Source: an uncultured Anaerolineales bacterium (GTDB lineage Bacteria > Chloroflexota > Anaerolineae > Anaerolineales > UBA11657). Taken from it: 9,960 bases of DNA. The translations under genes were made by a program, and so were the position numbers. The notes beneath the pieces are model-generated. The model saw only the letters and a list, made by a program, of their open reading frames with translations, did not search any database and was not told the DNA's origin. Below are positions 1 through 5,586 of this stretch, piece by piece. The DNA lies in contig CAJWGI010000023.1 in assembly GCA_913031335.1 (NCBI GenBank), positions 1-9,960 on the forward strand, given 5' to 3'. Numbering within the stretch: position 1 is the stretch's first letter; every line of letters begins with the position of its first letter.

Positions 1-309
1 CCCCGCCGTAAGCTCATCGACGCTGAGCGGGCCGGCGCGCACCTCCACGATTGTTGGCGGGTCCTCGCCGCCCGAGACCGGTGGAAAAATCCCCACTTCG
101 GCGTCCGGCGGGAGCGCGTCTTCCGGGAATGCGAATTCACGATTGACCGAGACGAGCGCGGTGGGCAACGACTGTTCCAGTGCAGGCATGCGTACTCTCA
201 GCACAGTTTTTAGGTCAGCCACGCTGGCGTCGTCGGCAAGCTCCAGAGCGATTCGTTCGGTTCCGGCGCGCTCCTTTAGCGTTGCGAAAAACAGAACGGT
301 GACGTTCAT
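1..309 (-). CDS. moaD/moaE: MoaD-MoaE fusion, molybdopterin synthase (partial, C-terminus beyond window)
   Basis: Translating the minus strand from the ATG at 309-307 gives 103 residues with no stop before the window edge. Residues 1-81 form a MoaD-type ubiquitin-like fold: a start [16 protein letters not shown], a middle with LVSVNREF, then a [10 protein letters not shown] ending at G80-G81. In stand-alone MoaD this Gly-Gly is the C-terminus that carries the thiocarboxylate. Here the frame continues with [19 protein letters not shown], which resembles the start of MoaE, the large catalytic subunit. Fused MoaD-MoaE proteins are known, for example mycobacterial MoaX. Molybdopterin synthase adds two sulfurs to cyclic pyranopterin monophosphate in the cytoplasm. 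The start overlaps the moaC stop as ATGA, which suggests coupled translation. The MoaD half is secure. The MoaE half rests on about 20 residues, so a read-through into some other C-terminal domain is not fully excluded. Confidence 0.85.
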   Translation of the reverse strand, partial: MNVTVLFFATLKERAGTERIALELADDASVADLKTVLRVRMPALEQSLPTALVSVNREFAFPEDALPPDAEVGIFPPVSGGEDPPTIVEVRAGPLSVDELTAG

Positions 310-803
310 TCGTTAATAATGTCGCCGCTCGCCCCGCCTCGCTTTTCCAGCAGGCGCACATTGGCGATGCGCATGGTTTTCTCGACCGCTTTCGCCATGT
401 CGTACACGGTCAGCGCGGCGGTGGTGACGGCGGTTAGCGCTTCCATCTCCACGCCGGTTTTGCCGGTGGCGCGGGCGGTTGCGGTGATTTCCACCCCGCA
501 CCGGTCAGCGGACAGCCGGTCAGCCGCTGTCAACTCCACCTCGACGTGCGTGAGCGTCAGCGGGTGACAGAGCGGAATCAGTTCGGCGGTGCGCTTGGCG
601 GCCTGCACGCCGGCCAGTTTGGCGACGGTGAACACGTCGCCCTTTTTCAGGTCTCCGGCGCGTATGACGGCCAGCGTCTCCGGGCGCATGTGCACCTCGG
701 CGCTGGCGATAGCCACCCGTTCGGTCTCCGGCTTTTTGCCCACGTCCACCATGCGCGCCTGGCCGCGTTCGTCAAGATGGCTGAGTGCCTTGCTGTCATT
801 CAT
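306..803 (-). CDS. moaC: Cyclic pyranopterin monophosphate synthase MoaC
   Basis: This 165-residue protein has the normal length for MoaC and its motifs in order: [18 protein letters not shown] (8-24 region), LIPLCHPL (75-82, with H80), [10 protein letters not shown] (117-126), [10 protein letters not shown] (133-142) and a C-terminal KRGGASG. D135 and K138 in the YDMAKA motif match the conserved Asp and Lys of the E. coli active site. With MoaA, MoaC converts GTP to cyclic pyranopterin monophosphate, the first stage of molybdenum cofactor synthesis, acting on the MoaA product 3',8-cyclo-7,8-dihydro-GTP. It lies third in a minus-strand operon. Its start overlaps the end of the lipoprotein gene by 8 bases, and its stop overlaps the start of the MoaD-MoaE gene by 4. 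A purine-rich AGGAAG at 817-822 lies 13 bases before the ATG, rather far for a Shine-Dalgarno site, so coupling to the gene before is likely. MoaA is not in the window. Confidence 0.97.
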   Translation of the reverse strand: MNDSKALSHLDERGQARMVDVGKKPETERVAIASAEVHMRPETLAVIRAGDLKKGDVFTVAKLAGVQAAKRTAELIPLCHPLTLTHVEVELTAADRLSADRCGVEITATARATGKTGVEMEALTAVTTAALTVYDMAKAVEKTMRIANVRLLEKRGGASGDIINE

Positions 804-1722
804 TCTGCGATGGTTTCTTCCTGCTTTTGCGCATGCGCAGCAGCACTCTGGCGCCGAAGTATAGCGGTGTCACCACAATCAGGGCTATGGGCAGCACGGT
901 CACTACCGCGAAAATGAGGATGTCTCCCAGCGCGCGCAGCCCGCGCACCAACGTTTCCGTGGCGTGTTTGAGGGTGGCTATGGGTTTCCAGCCGCGCACG
1001 CTGATAGGCTGTGCGCTCGCATCCGGCAGCAACTGCACGCTGAGGGCCGAAAGCCGCGCCGACTGCTCATAGTATTGCATCTGTCCGCGCAGCACTTCAA
1101 TCTGCTCGCGCACGCGCACGAGTTCACGGAAGACCTCCAGCACGTCCTCGCTTCTGCGCGCGGCTTCCATTATCGCGAGCAGCTGCGCCTCAGCTGCCTC
1201 CATGTTGTGCAGTCGGCTGGAAAGATCGGTGTATTCCTGCGTGACGTCCCGCCCCCGGCGCGAGAGATTACGCACATCCACCGCCATTTCGGACAGCCGC
1301 GCGATGGCCTCGTCGAGTTCCTCCGCGAGCACGCGGATGGTGATGTGGGCCTCGGGGGCGCTGGCGGCCCGCGCCTCGCGCCCTGCACCGAGGGTTTCGG
1401 TATGGAAAATATCTGACTGCACGACGAAACCACCCAGTTCGCCGGCAAGCGCGGAGATGCGCTCGATGCTGACCAGTGGGTCGGCGACCACCATCGTCAT
1501 GTCTGCGTTGTAAATCACCATGCGGTCGGCGGGGGACGATTGCGCCCCAACCGACTCCGCCTCGGCGCTGAACACAATGTCCTCCGTCAGCGCAAAGGAG
1601 GTTTTCGCGCCCGGAGCCGACTCGGATTGAACGAGCGCTTGCCGCGCCGCGCCGCAGGCTGCCAGCGCGAATATTGTCGCCGTCAGTATAACCGTCATCT
1701 TCAGTGCTTTGCGTATTCTCAT
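796..1722 (-). CDS. DUF4349 domain lipoprotein with C-terminal membrane anchor
   Basis: I place the start at the ATG at 1722-1720, giving 308 residues. The frame stays open upstream to 1839, but that extension overlaps the phosphoesterase gene, and only the inner start gives a proper signal peptide. Residues 1-22 have a basic start (MRIRK), a hydrophobic core and a lipobox LAAC with Cys at 23, predicting signal peptidase II cleavage and lipidation. From about residue 66 to 230 the protein matches the DUF4349 pattern: [10 protein letters not shown], then [19 protein letters not shown], then a long charged helix (about 164-228) likely to form a coiled coil, ending [10 protein letters not shown] strong hydrophobic segment at about 267-288 and a basic tail (RMRKSRKK) predict a second, transmembrane anchor. 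The function of the family is unknown to me beyond being envelope-located. It starts 11 bases after the phosphoesterase stop and overlaps moaC by 8 bases, so it belongs to the same operon. Confidence 0.88.
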   Translation of the reverse strand: MRIRKALKMTVILTATIFALAACGAARQALVQSESAPGAKTSFALTEDIVFSAEAESVGAQSSPADRMVIYNADMTMVVADPLVSIERISALAGELGGFVVQSDIFHTETLGAGREARAASAPEAHITIRVLAEELDEAIARLSEMAVDVRNLSRRGRDVTQEYTDLSSRLHNMEAAEAQLLAIMEAARRSEDVLEVFRELVRVREQIEVLRGQMQYYEQSARLSALSVQLLPDASAQPISVRGWKPIATLKHATETLVRGLRALGDILIFAVVTVLPIALIVVTPLYFGARVLLRMRKSRKKPSQNE

Positions 1723-1733
1723 CAGCTCATCAT

Positions 1734-2462
1734 CTATACCCCGAAATCCAGCCGCGTAATTAGGGCTTCCGGCAGCCCGTGCGCCTGCATACGGCGCTGC
1801 GTTTCCGCGATGTCGTATGCCACGCGCCGCTGTTCCCAACTGGCGCTATCCGGGTCGAAGAGCGCGTATGCCGCCAGCGGATTGCGGTCGCGTGGTTGGC
1901 CCACGCCGCCGGGGTTAAGTATATACCTTCCGGCGCTCAGACTGAATGGCTTTCCTACAGGCGCAATTTTCTCGTGACAGCGATTGCTGTCGCGGTGGTA
2001 CACGCGCGGCGTGTGCGTGTGCCCTACAAGGCAAACGACCCCGCTGAAGTGGGCGAAGTTTTCCGCTGCCAACCCCACGTCGAAAATGTACTCCCACACC
2101 GGGTGGCGCGGGCTGCCGTGCGCAACCGTGGTTTCATTGATTACCTGCATGGAGGGCAGAGAGTCGAGATAATCGCGCGAGGCTGCCTTCAACCCGCTCG
2201 CGGTCCAGCGCAGGGCGGTTGCCGCGAGCGGGTTGAAGGTGTCAAGGTCTATTCTCCCGATGGCCGCATGGTCGTGGTTTCCGGAAAGGCACACCAGCCC
2301 TTTCAACGCGCGCACGCGCTGCACGCATTCGTTCGGGTCAGGGCCATAGCCCACGAGGTCGCCCAGACACCAGACCGTGTCGAAGGCGCCCTGCGCATCC
2401 GCTAGCACCGCTTCGAGCGCGGTCAGGTTTGCGTGGATGTCGGCGATTACTAGGGTGCGCAT
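1734..2462 (-). CDS. Calcineurin-like metallophosphoesterase (YfcE/MJ0936-type)
   Basis: The protein of 242 residues has the full metal-binding set of the metallophosphoesterase superfamily: D8-I-H10 near the start, GDLVGYGPDP (34-43, with D35), GNHDH (61-65), H115 in AHGSP, and GHTHTP (147-152, with H148 and H150). Such enzymes bind two metal ions and hydrolyse phosphomono- or diesters in the cytoplasm. The size and the GDLVGYGPDP form suggest the small bacterial YfcE/MJ0936-like branch, but the substrate cannot be read from sequence. I chose the ATG at 2462-2460 because the first beta strand (RTLVIADIH) starts there and a candidate -10 box covers the upstream in-frame ATG at 2489. No clear Shine-Dalgarno site precedes it. 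It is the first gene of the minus-strand operon that continues with the DUF4349 lipoprotein and moaC. I see no direct link to molybdopterin synthesis. Confidence 0.92.
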   Translation of the reverse strand: MRTLVIADIHANLTALEAVLADAQGAFDTVWCLGDLVGYGPDPNECVQRVRALKGLVCLSGNHDHAAIGRIDLDTFNPLAATALRWTASGLKAASRDYLDSLPSMQVINETTVAHGSPRHPVWEYIFDVGLAAENFAHFSGVVCLVGHTHTPRVYHRDSNRCHEKIAPVGKPFSLSAGRYILNPGGVGQPRDRNPLAAYALFDPDSASWEQRRVAYDIAETQRRMQAHGLPEALITRLDFGV

Positions 2463-2484
2463 CAATGATTCTGCCAGCCAGACA

Positions 2485-2511
2485 ATCATAACACGGGGCG
2501 GGAAGCGTCCA
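2485..2511 (-). promoter_or_regulatory. Putative promoter of the phosphoesterase-moaC operon
   Basis: On the minus strand TATGAT (2490-2485) differs from the -10 consensus at one position. TGGACG (2511-2506) matches four of six bases of the -35 consensus, at a short spacing of 15. Transcription would begin near 2478, leaving a leader of about 15 bases before the ATG at 2462. The -10 is good and the -35 and spacing are weak, so this is a candidate only. It lies back to back with the promoter reading right. Confidence 0.4.
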
Positions 2512-2512
2512 C

Positions 2513-2541
2513 TTGCTCCGCTGTCGAGTGACCGCTATAAT
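2513..2541 (+). promoter_or_regulatory. Putative promoter of the tsaE-tsaB operon
   Basis: A perfect TATAAT lies at 2536-2541. TTGCTC at 2513-2518 gives the conserved TTG of the -35 box at the ideal spacing of 17. The expected transcription start (about 2547-2550) falls directly at the tsaE ATG at 2551, so the mRNA would have essentially no leader. This fits the absence of any Shine-Dalgarno sequence before tsaE. Confidence 0.6.
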
Positions 2542-2550
2542 GCCTTCGTC

Positions 2551-3057
2551 ATGCCCATACTGGATGCGCACGCGCTGGATTTCATCAGTTATAACTATGA
2601 CCAGACACTGCGTTACGGCGTGAAACTGGGGCAATTGCTGCAACCCCGCGACCTTGTCTGCCTCAGCGGCCAACTGGGCGCCGGGAAAACTGCGCTGGCA
2701 ATCGGCATCGGGCGTGGCTGGGGGGCGCTGCAACCGGTCACCAGCCCCTCGTATGTGCTCGCGAATGAATACTCTCGCGCGGACGGGGCGCAGTTGCACC
2801 ATCTGGATTGTTTCCGCTTGGCGGATGCCAGTGATGCCGAACACATTTGCCTTGACGAGCGACTGGCAGCCGGCGCAAGCCTGATGGTGGAGTGGCCGGA
2901 GAACATCGCAGCGGCGCTGCCGAGGGAGAGATTGTGGGTTGGAATGAGCTACTTCGAGGAAGAGAAACGCAGTTTGGGAATGCGCGCAGCCGGTGAGCGC
3001 TTCGAGAGACTATTGGCCGGCTTTCAGAAAACCGCTTTTCAACACGGGAACGTCTGA
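2551..3057 (+). CDS. tsaE: tRNA threonylcarbamoyladenosine biosynthesis ATPase TsaE
   Basis: This 168-residue protein carries the TsaE (YjeE) signature: a Walker A loop GQLGAGKT (40-47, K46), VTSPSYVL (63-70, the switch-like SPS/T segment), HLDCFRL (84-90, D86) and VEWPE (113-117). TsaE is the ATPase that works with TsaB and TsaD to make N6-threonylcarbamoyladenosine at position 37 of tRNAs reading ANN codons. The frame is open upstream to 2377, but that part runs across the divergent phosphoesterase gene and the promoter. The ATG at 2551 follows TATAAT by 9 bases, and the conserved N-terminus (ALDFISYNYDQTLRYGVKLG) fits it. The fourth residue of VTSPSYVL onward reads SPSY where many homologues have SPTF, a mild variation. 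The stop shares its last base with the tsaB start (TGATG), so translation is probably coupled. The C-terminal 20 residues look poorly conserved. Confidence 0.95.
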   Translation: MPILDAHALDFISYNYDQTLRYGVKLGQLLQPRDLVCLSGQLGAGKTALAIGIGRGWGALQPVTSPSYVLANEYSRADGAQLHHLDCFRLADASDAEHICLDERLAAGASLMVEWPENIAAALPRERLWVGMSYFEEEKRSLGMRAAGERFERLLAGFQKTAFQHGNV

Positions 3058-3764
3058 TGCTGCTGGCTATCGACACCGCGACTGAGCGCGCCAGTCTGGC
3101 GCTTGACGACGGCGCTGAGATTCTGGCTGAATACAACTGGCGCAGCGCGAACAACCACACCGTGGAACTGTCGCCACAGGTAGAACACATGCTGCGCAAT
3201 GCCGGCGTACGGGCGGATGCGCTCGAGGCGCTTGCGGTTGCGCTTGGTCCGGGTTCATTTACCGGACTGCGTATCGGCCTGGCTTTCGCAAAAGGGTTCG
3301 CCCTTGCGCATGCACTGCCGCTGCTGGGTGTGCCCACGCTGGATATCGTCGCCCACGCCCAACCGCCTCTGGATGGCGTTTTGCTGGCGGTGCTCTCGGC
3401 GGGTAGGGGCCGCGTCGCGGCGGGCGTGTACCGCTGGAGCGAGGCCGGCTGGCAGGCCGATGGCCCGGCGCGTATCACCACCTGGGATGAGCTGTTACGA
3501 GATGGGGAAGCCGGCGCCGTGTACGTGTGCGGTGAAATCGATGCCGCTGCCCGCGAGACGCTGGGAGAACAAGTGAGCTTCGCCACGCCTCCCCTGAACG
3601 TACGCCGGGCAGCCTGCTTGATTGCGATTGCCCGACAGCGACTGGTTTCTGGCCAGACGGATGACCCCAACGCGCTGGCACCGCTCTATTTGCGCACGCC
3701 GGGGGGCGGGGAGCAGCCGTCGGCCGCCGCGGACGCCTCCGTCGCCGCCTCTCATTCAGCCTGA
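3057..3764 (+). CDS. tsaB: tRNA threonylcarbamoyladenosine biosynthesis protein TsaB
   Basis: The 235-residue protein has the TsaB (YeaZ) layout: an ASKHA-type start LLAIDTATERASLAL (2-16), NHTVELSPQVEHML (33-46), the family hallmark GPGSFTGLRIGL (64-75), VPTLD (92-96), and a late LAPLYLR (208-213 region). TsaB is the inactive paralogue of TsaD and the platform that joins TsaD to TsaE in the t6A37 machinery. TsaD is not in the window. The start overlaps the tsaE stop by one base, and GGGAACG nearby may help ribosome binding. The segment that often reads DARR in homologues is SAGRGRV here (114-120). The last 20 or so residues are a low-complexity Ala/Ser/Pro tail after the normal YLR end, of unknown meaning. 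The next gene begins 8 bases later. In many genomes rimI follows tsaB; here a sugar epimerase does. Confidence 0.95.
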   Translation: MLLAIDTATERASLALDDGAEILAEYNWRSANNHTVELSPQVEHMLRNAGVRADALEALAVALGPGSFTGLRIGLAFAKGFALAHALPLLGVPTLDIVAHAQPPLDGVLLAVLSAGRGRVAAGVYRWSEAGWQADGPARITTWDELLRDGEAGAVYVCGEIDAAARETLGEQVSFATPPLNVRRAACLIAIARQRLVSGQTDDPNALAPLYLRTPGGGEQPSAAADASVAASHSA

Positions 3765-3772
3765 TTCCTCCG

Positions 3773-4810
3773 ATGGCGAAAGTACTCATCACGGGCGGCG
3801 CCGGTTTCATCGGCTGCAATTATGCGGTGCATTTGCTGCAGGCAGGCCACGATGTCACCCTTTTCGACAACCTCTCAAGGCGAGGGGCTGCCAGCAATCT
3901 GGACTGGCTGCGAGAGCGATTCGCGCGCGGTTTCGAATTCGTGCGCGCCGATGTGCGCGATGCGGATGCGCTTGCGGCAGCGGTGGATGGGCAGGATGCG
4001 GTATTCCATCTGGCCGCTCAGGTCGCCGTAACCTCTTCGGTGACCGACCCGCGCGAGGATTTTGGAATCAATGCGCTGGGCACTTTCAACGTGCTGGAGG
4101 CGGCGCGCCTCTCAGGCCGGCAGCCGCTGGTAGTCTACGCCTCGACTAATAAAGTGTACGGCGGCATGGAACAGGTGCGCGTGGTGGAGGCGGACACGCG
4201 CTGGGAATACGCCGACCTTCCCTTGGGATTGCCGGAAACGCAACCGCTGGACTTCCACTCTCCTTACGGCTGTTCCAAAGGCGCCGGCGATCAGTACGTG
4301 CGCGATTATGCCCGCATTTACGACTTGCCCACGGTGGTCTTCCGCCAGTCATGCGTCTACGGGCCACGTCAGTTCGGCATAGAAGATCAGGGCTGGCTGG
4401 CTCATTTCGTGATTGCCACGGTGCAGGGGCGGCCGACTAAAATCTACGGCGATGGCAAACAGGTGCGCGACATGCTCTGGGTGGATGACCTGCTGGCTGC
4501 TTTTGACCTCGCCCTGCAGCACCCCGAAAAGGTGGTGGGCAAGGTGTTCAACATCGGCGGCGGCCCTGAGCACACGCTTGCGATTTGGAGGGAGGTGCAG
4601 CCTTTACTCAGTGAGTTGGCGGGCAGAGAGCTGCAGGCTGTCTATCATGACTGGCGGCCGGGTGACCAGAAGGTGTACATAAGCGATATTCGCGCCGCCA
4701 TGAAGCTTGGCTGGGAACCCACGGTGGACCCGCAGACCGGCTTGCGGCGGTTGTGGAACTGGGTGAACGAGAATGCGGCGCTGTTCGCGGCGGGACAATC
4801 TGAGGGATAG
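3773..4810 (+). CDS. CDP-paratose 2-epimerase-like NAD-dependent sugar epimerase (extended SDR)
   Basis: The 345-residue protein is an extended short-chain dehydrogenase with TGGAGFIG (7-14) for NAD binding, D32 in FDNLSRRGAASNLDWL (31-46), the catalytic segment ASTNKVYG (123-130) and the Y165-x3-K169 pair in DFHSPYGCSKGAGDQYV (160-176). ASTNKVYG, DFHSPYGCSKG, the SRRGAASNL segment and YGDGKQVRDMLWVDDL (225-240) closely recall tyvelose epimerase (Tyv) of Salmonella, which turns CDP-paratose into CDP-tyvelose by oxidising and re-reducing C2 with bound NAD+. None of the other CDP-tyvelose genes are visible here, so the substrate may be another CDP- or NDP-hexose epimerised at C2. The gene follows tsaB by 8 bases with no Shine-Dalgarno site; the gap reads TTCCTCCG, the opposite of one. 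Translation is therefore probably coupled. It likely serves the polysaccharide genes further right. Confidence 0.85.
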   Translation: MAKVLITGGAGFIGCNYAVHLLQAGHDVTLFDNLSRRGAASNLDWLRERFARGFEFVRADVRDADALAAAVDGQDAVFHLAAQVAVTSSVTDPREDFGINALGTFNVLEAARLSGRQPLVVYASTNKVYGGMEQVRVVEADTRWEYADLPLGLPETQPLDFHSPYGCSKGAGDQYVRDYARIYDLPTVVFRQSCVYGPRQFGIEDQGWLAHFVIATVQGRPTKIYGDGKQVRDMLWVDDLLAAFDLALQHPEKVVGKVFNIGGGPEHTLAIWREVQPLLSELAGRELQAVYHDWRPGDQKVYISDIRAAMKLGWEPTVDPQTGLRRLWNWVNENAALFAAGQSEG

Positions 4811-4812
4811 GG

Positions 4813-5430
4813 ATGACCCCACTTGAGACGCTGGTGGCGATTGAAAGCCGGGTGCGCACATGCCAGTTGTGCGCACTGGCCGACACGCGAAAAAACGCGG
4901 TCCCCGGCGCCGGCCGGCCGGATGCGGACATCATGCTTATTGGCGAGGGGCCCGGATACCACGAGAACGAACAAGGGCTTCCCTTTGTCGGTGCGGCCGG
5001 AAAGCTGCTCGACGAGCTCCTCGCTGCAATTGGTTTGAACCGTGAGGACGTGTATATCACCAATGTGCTCAAGTGCCGGCCGCCGGGCAATCGTGACCCG
5101 CAGCCGGAGGAGATTGATGCCTGCCGGGCGTACCTCGATAGGCAGATTGAACTGATTGATCCGGCCGTGATTGTCACCCTGGGTCGCTTCTCGATGGCGC
5201 GCTGGTTTCCGGGCGCGCGCATCAGCACCATTCATGGGCAACCGATGCGCATCGGCGCGCGCATGGTGGTGCCGATGTTCCATCCCGCGGCCGCGCTGCA
5301 CCAACCCAAATACCGGCCGATGCTGCATCATGATTTCAAGCAGCTGCCCGGTTTCATTGCGCAGCTGCAGGCTGAGAGCGGGACAGAAGGCGTTGCCGAG
5401 CAGCCGCCGGAGCAATTGAGCCTGCTCTGA
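4813..5430 (+). CDS. Family 4 uracil-DNA glycosylase, [4Fe-4S] type (UDGa)
   Basis: This 205-residue protein is a typical family 4 uracil-DNA glycosylase. It removes uracil from DNA as the first step of base excision repair. The four cysteines expected to hold the [4Fe-4S] cluster are C17 and C20 (CQLC), C88 (in KCRPPGNRDPQPEE, 87-100) and C104. Motif 1 reads GEGPGYHENEQGLPFVGAAG (44-63), followed by GKLLDELL. Motif 2 is FHPAAALHQP (156-165). The Cys-rich start, PFVG and CRPPGNR are diagnostic against the cluster-free family 1 enzymes. The start is preceded by GAGGG (4802-4806) inside the end of the epimerase gene, 6 bases before the ATG, and the two genes are only 2 bases apart. The C-terminus ends in a short tail, PEQLSLL. 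It is the last gene of the tsaE operon as far as the terminator hairpin at 5512-5561. Nothing links it functionally to the sugar epimerase. Confidence 0.95.
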   Translation: MTPLETLVAIESRVRTCQLCALADTRKNAVPGAGRPDADIMLIGEGPGYHENEQGLPFVGAAGKLLDELLAAIGLNREDVYITNVLKCRPPGNRDPQPEEIDACRAYLDRQIELIDPAVIVTLGRFSMARWFPGARISTIHGQPMRIGARMVVPMFHPAAALHQPKYRPMLHHDFKQLPGFIAQLQAESGTEGVAEQPPEQLSLL

Positions 5431-5446
5431 GAGGGGGTGGGTTCGG

Positions 5447-5475
5447 TAGACAAGGTGCCTGCGTGACGTTATAAT
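5447..5475 (+). promoter_or_regulatory. Putative sigma-70-type promoter upstream of the hairpin
   Basis: TAGACA (5447-5452) matches five of six bases of the -35 consensus, and TATAAT (5470-5475) is a perfect -10, with exactly 17 bases between them. Transcription should begin near 5480-5485. It is the best promoter-like sequence in the window, lies in non-coding DNA just after the uracil-DNA glycosylase gene, and points toward the sugar operon. The terminator hairpin begins only about 30 bases after the predicted start. Confidence 0.65.
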
Positions 5476-5511
5476 CCTCGGTCGAGACAACAATGGTCCT
5501 GCCATAGCATT

Positions 5512-5561
5512 AGCCGAAAAAATGGGTCCCCTGAGGGGATGGGACCCATTTTTTTTCGGCT
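5512..5561 (+). terminator. Intrinsic terminator hairpin, likely bidirectional
   Basis: GGGTCCC (5524-5530) pairs with GGGACCC (5541-5547) around a 10-base loop, and T5523 pairs with A5548. Eight T follow (5549-5556), and six A precede the stem (5517-5522), so the structure could terminate on either strand. The pairing extends further: AGCCG (5512-5516) is complementary to CGGCT (5557-5561), with a two-base excess of T in between. Inside it a smaller competing hairpin TCCCC/GGGGA (5527-5531 with 5535-5539) is possible. It would end transcripts from the uracil-DNA glycosylase operon and also those from the promoter at 5447. Confidence 0.9.
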
Positions 5562-5571
5562 GAGTGTGCGG

Positions 5572-5577
5572 AGGGAG
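5572..5577 (+). promoter_or_regulatory. Shine-Dalgarno site of the 5587 epimerase
   Basis: AGGGAG, within GGAGGGAGTGA, lies 9 bases before the ATG at 5587. It is among the clearest ribosome binding sites in the window and fixes the start of that gene. It lies after the hairpin, so it is only transcribed when the terminator is passed or an unseen promoter is used. Confidence 0.75.
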
Positions 5578-5586
5578 TGATTTCAC

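Larger units (their letters stand above)
5476..5586 (+). other. 5' leader of the sugar operon / possible short RNA
   Basis: This non-coding stretch joins the promoter at 5447-5475 to the epimerase start at 5587. It holds a small dyad ATGG/CCAT (5493-5496 with 5502-5505), a four-codon ATG-to-TAG frame (5493-5507) without a ribosome site, then the strong hairpin at 5512-5561. An RNA ending in the T run would be about 75 nt. It seems too short for a classical riboswitch aptamer. Whether the RNA is a functional product or merely a leader is not decidable from sequence. Confidence 0.3.

Noticed and set aside
1723..1839. Upstream extension of the DUF4349 lipoprotein frame (39 more residues)
   Set aside because: It overlaps the end of the phosphoesterase gene, and would place the signal peptide inside the protein; the ATG at 1722 gives a normal lipoprotein signal.
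1779..2405. A 208-codon plus-strand frame opposite the phosphoesterase
   Set aside because: It is antisense to a protein with all metal-binding motifs, and no family resemblance is visible.
2377..2550. Upstream extension of the tsaE frame (58 more residues)
   Set aside because: It crosses the divergent promoter region and the start of the opposite gene; the family's N-terminus begins at the ATG at 2551.
2738..3670. A 310-codon open frame on the minus strand opposite tsaE and tsaB
   Set aside because: It is a shadow of two certain genes; its Ser/Arg/Pro-rich composition shows no motif.
5493..5507. Four-codon leader peptide (MVLP) before the terminator hairpin
   Set aside because: There is no ribosome binding site, the distance from the predicted RNA start is only about 10 bases, and it has no run of regulatory codons; probably chance.
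5482..5556. Riboswitch in the leader of the sugar operon
   Set aside because: Only about 30 bases lie between the predicted RNA start and the hairpin, too few for a known aptamer, and no conserved riboswitch core is seen.
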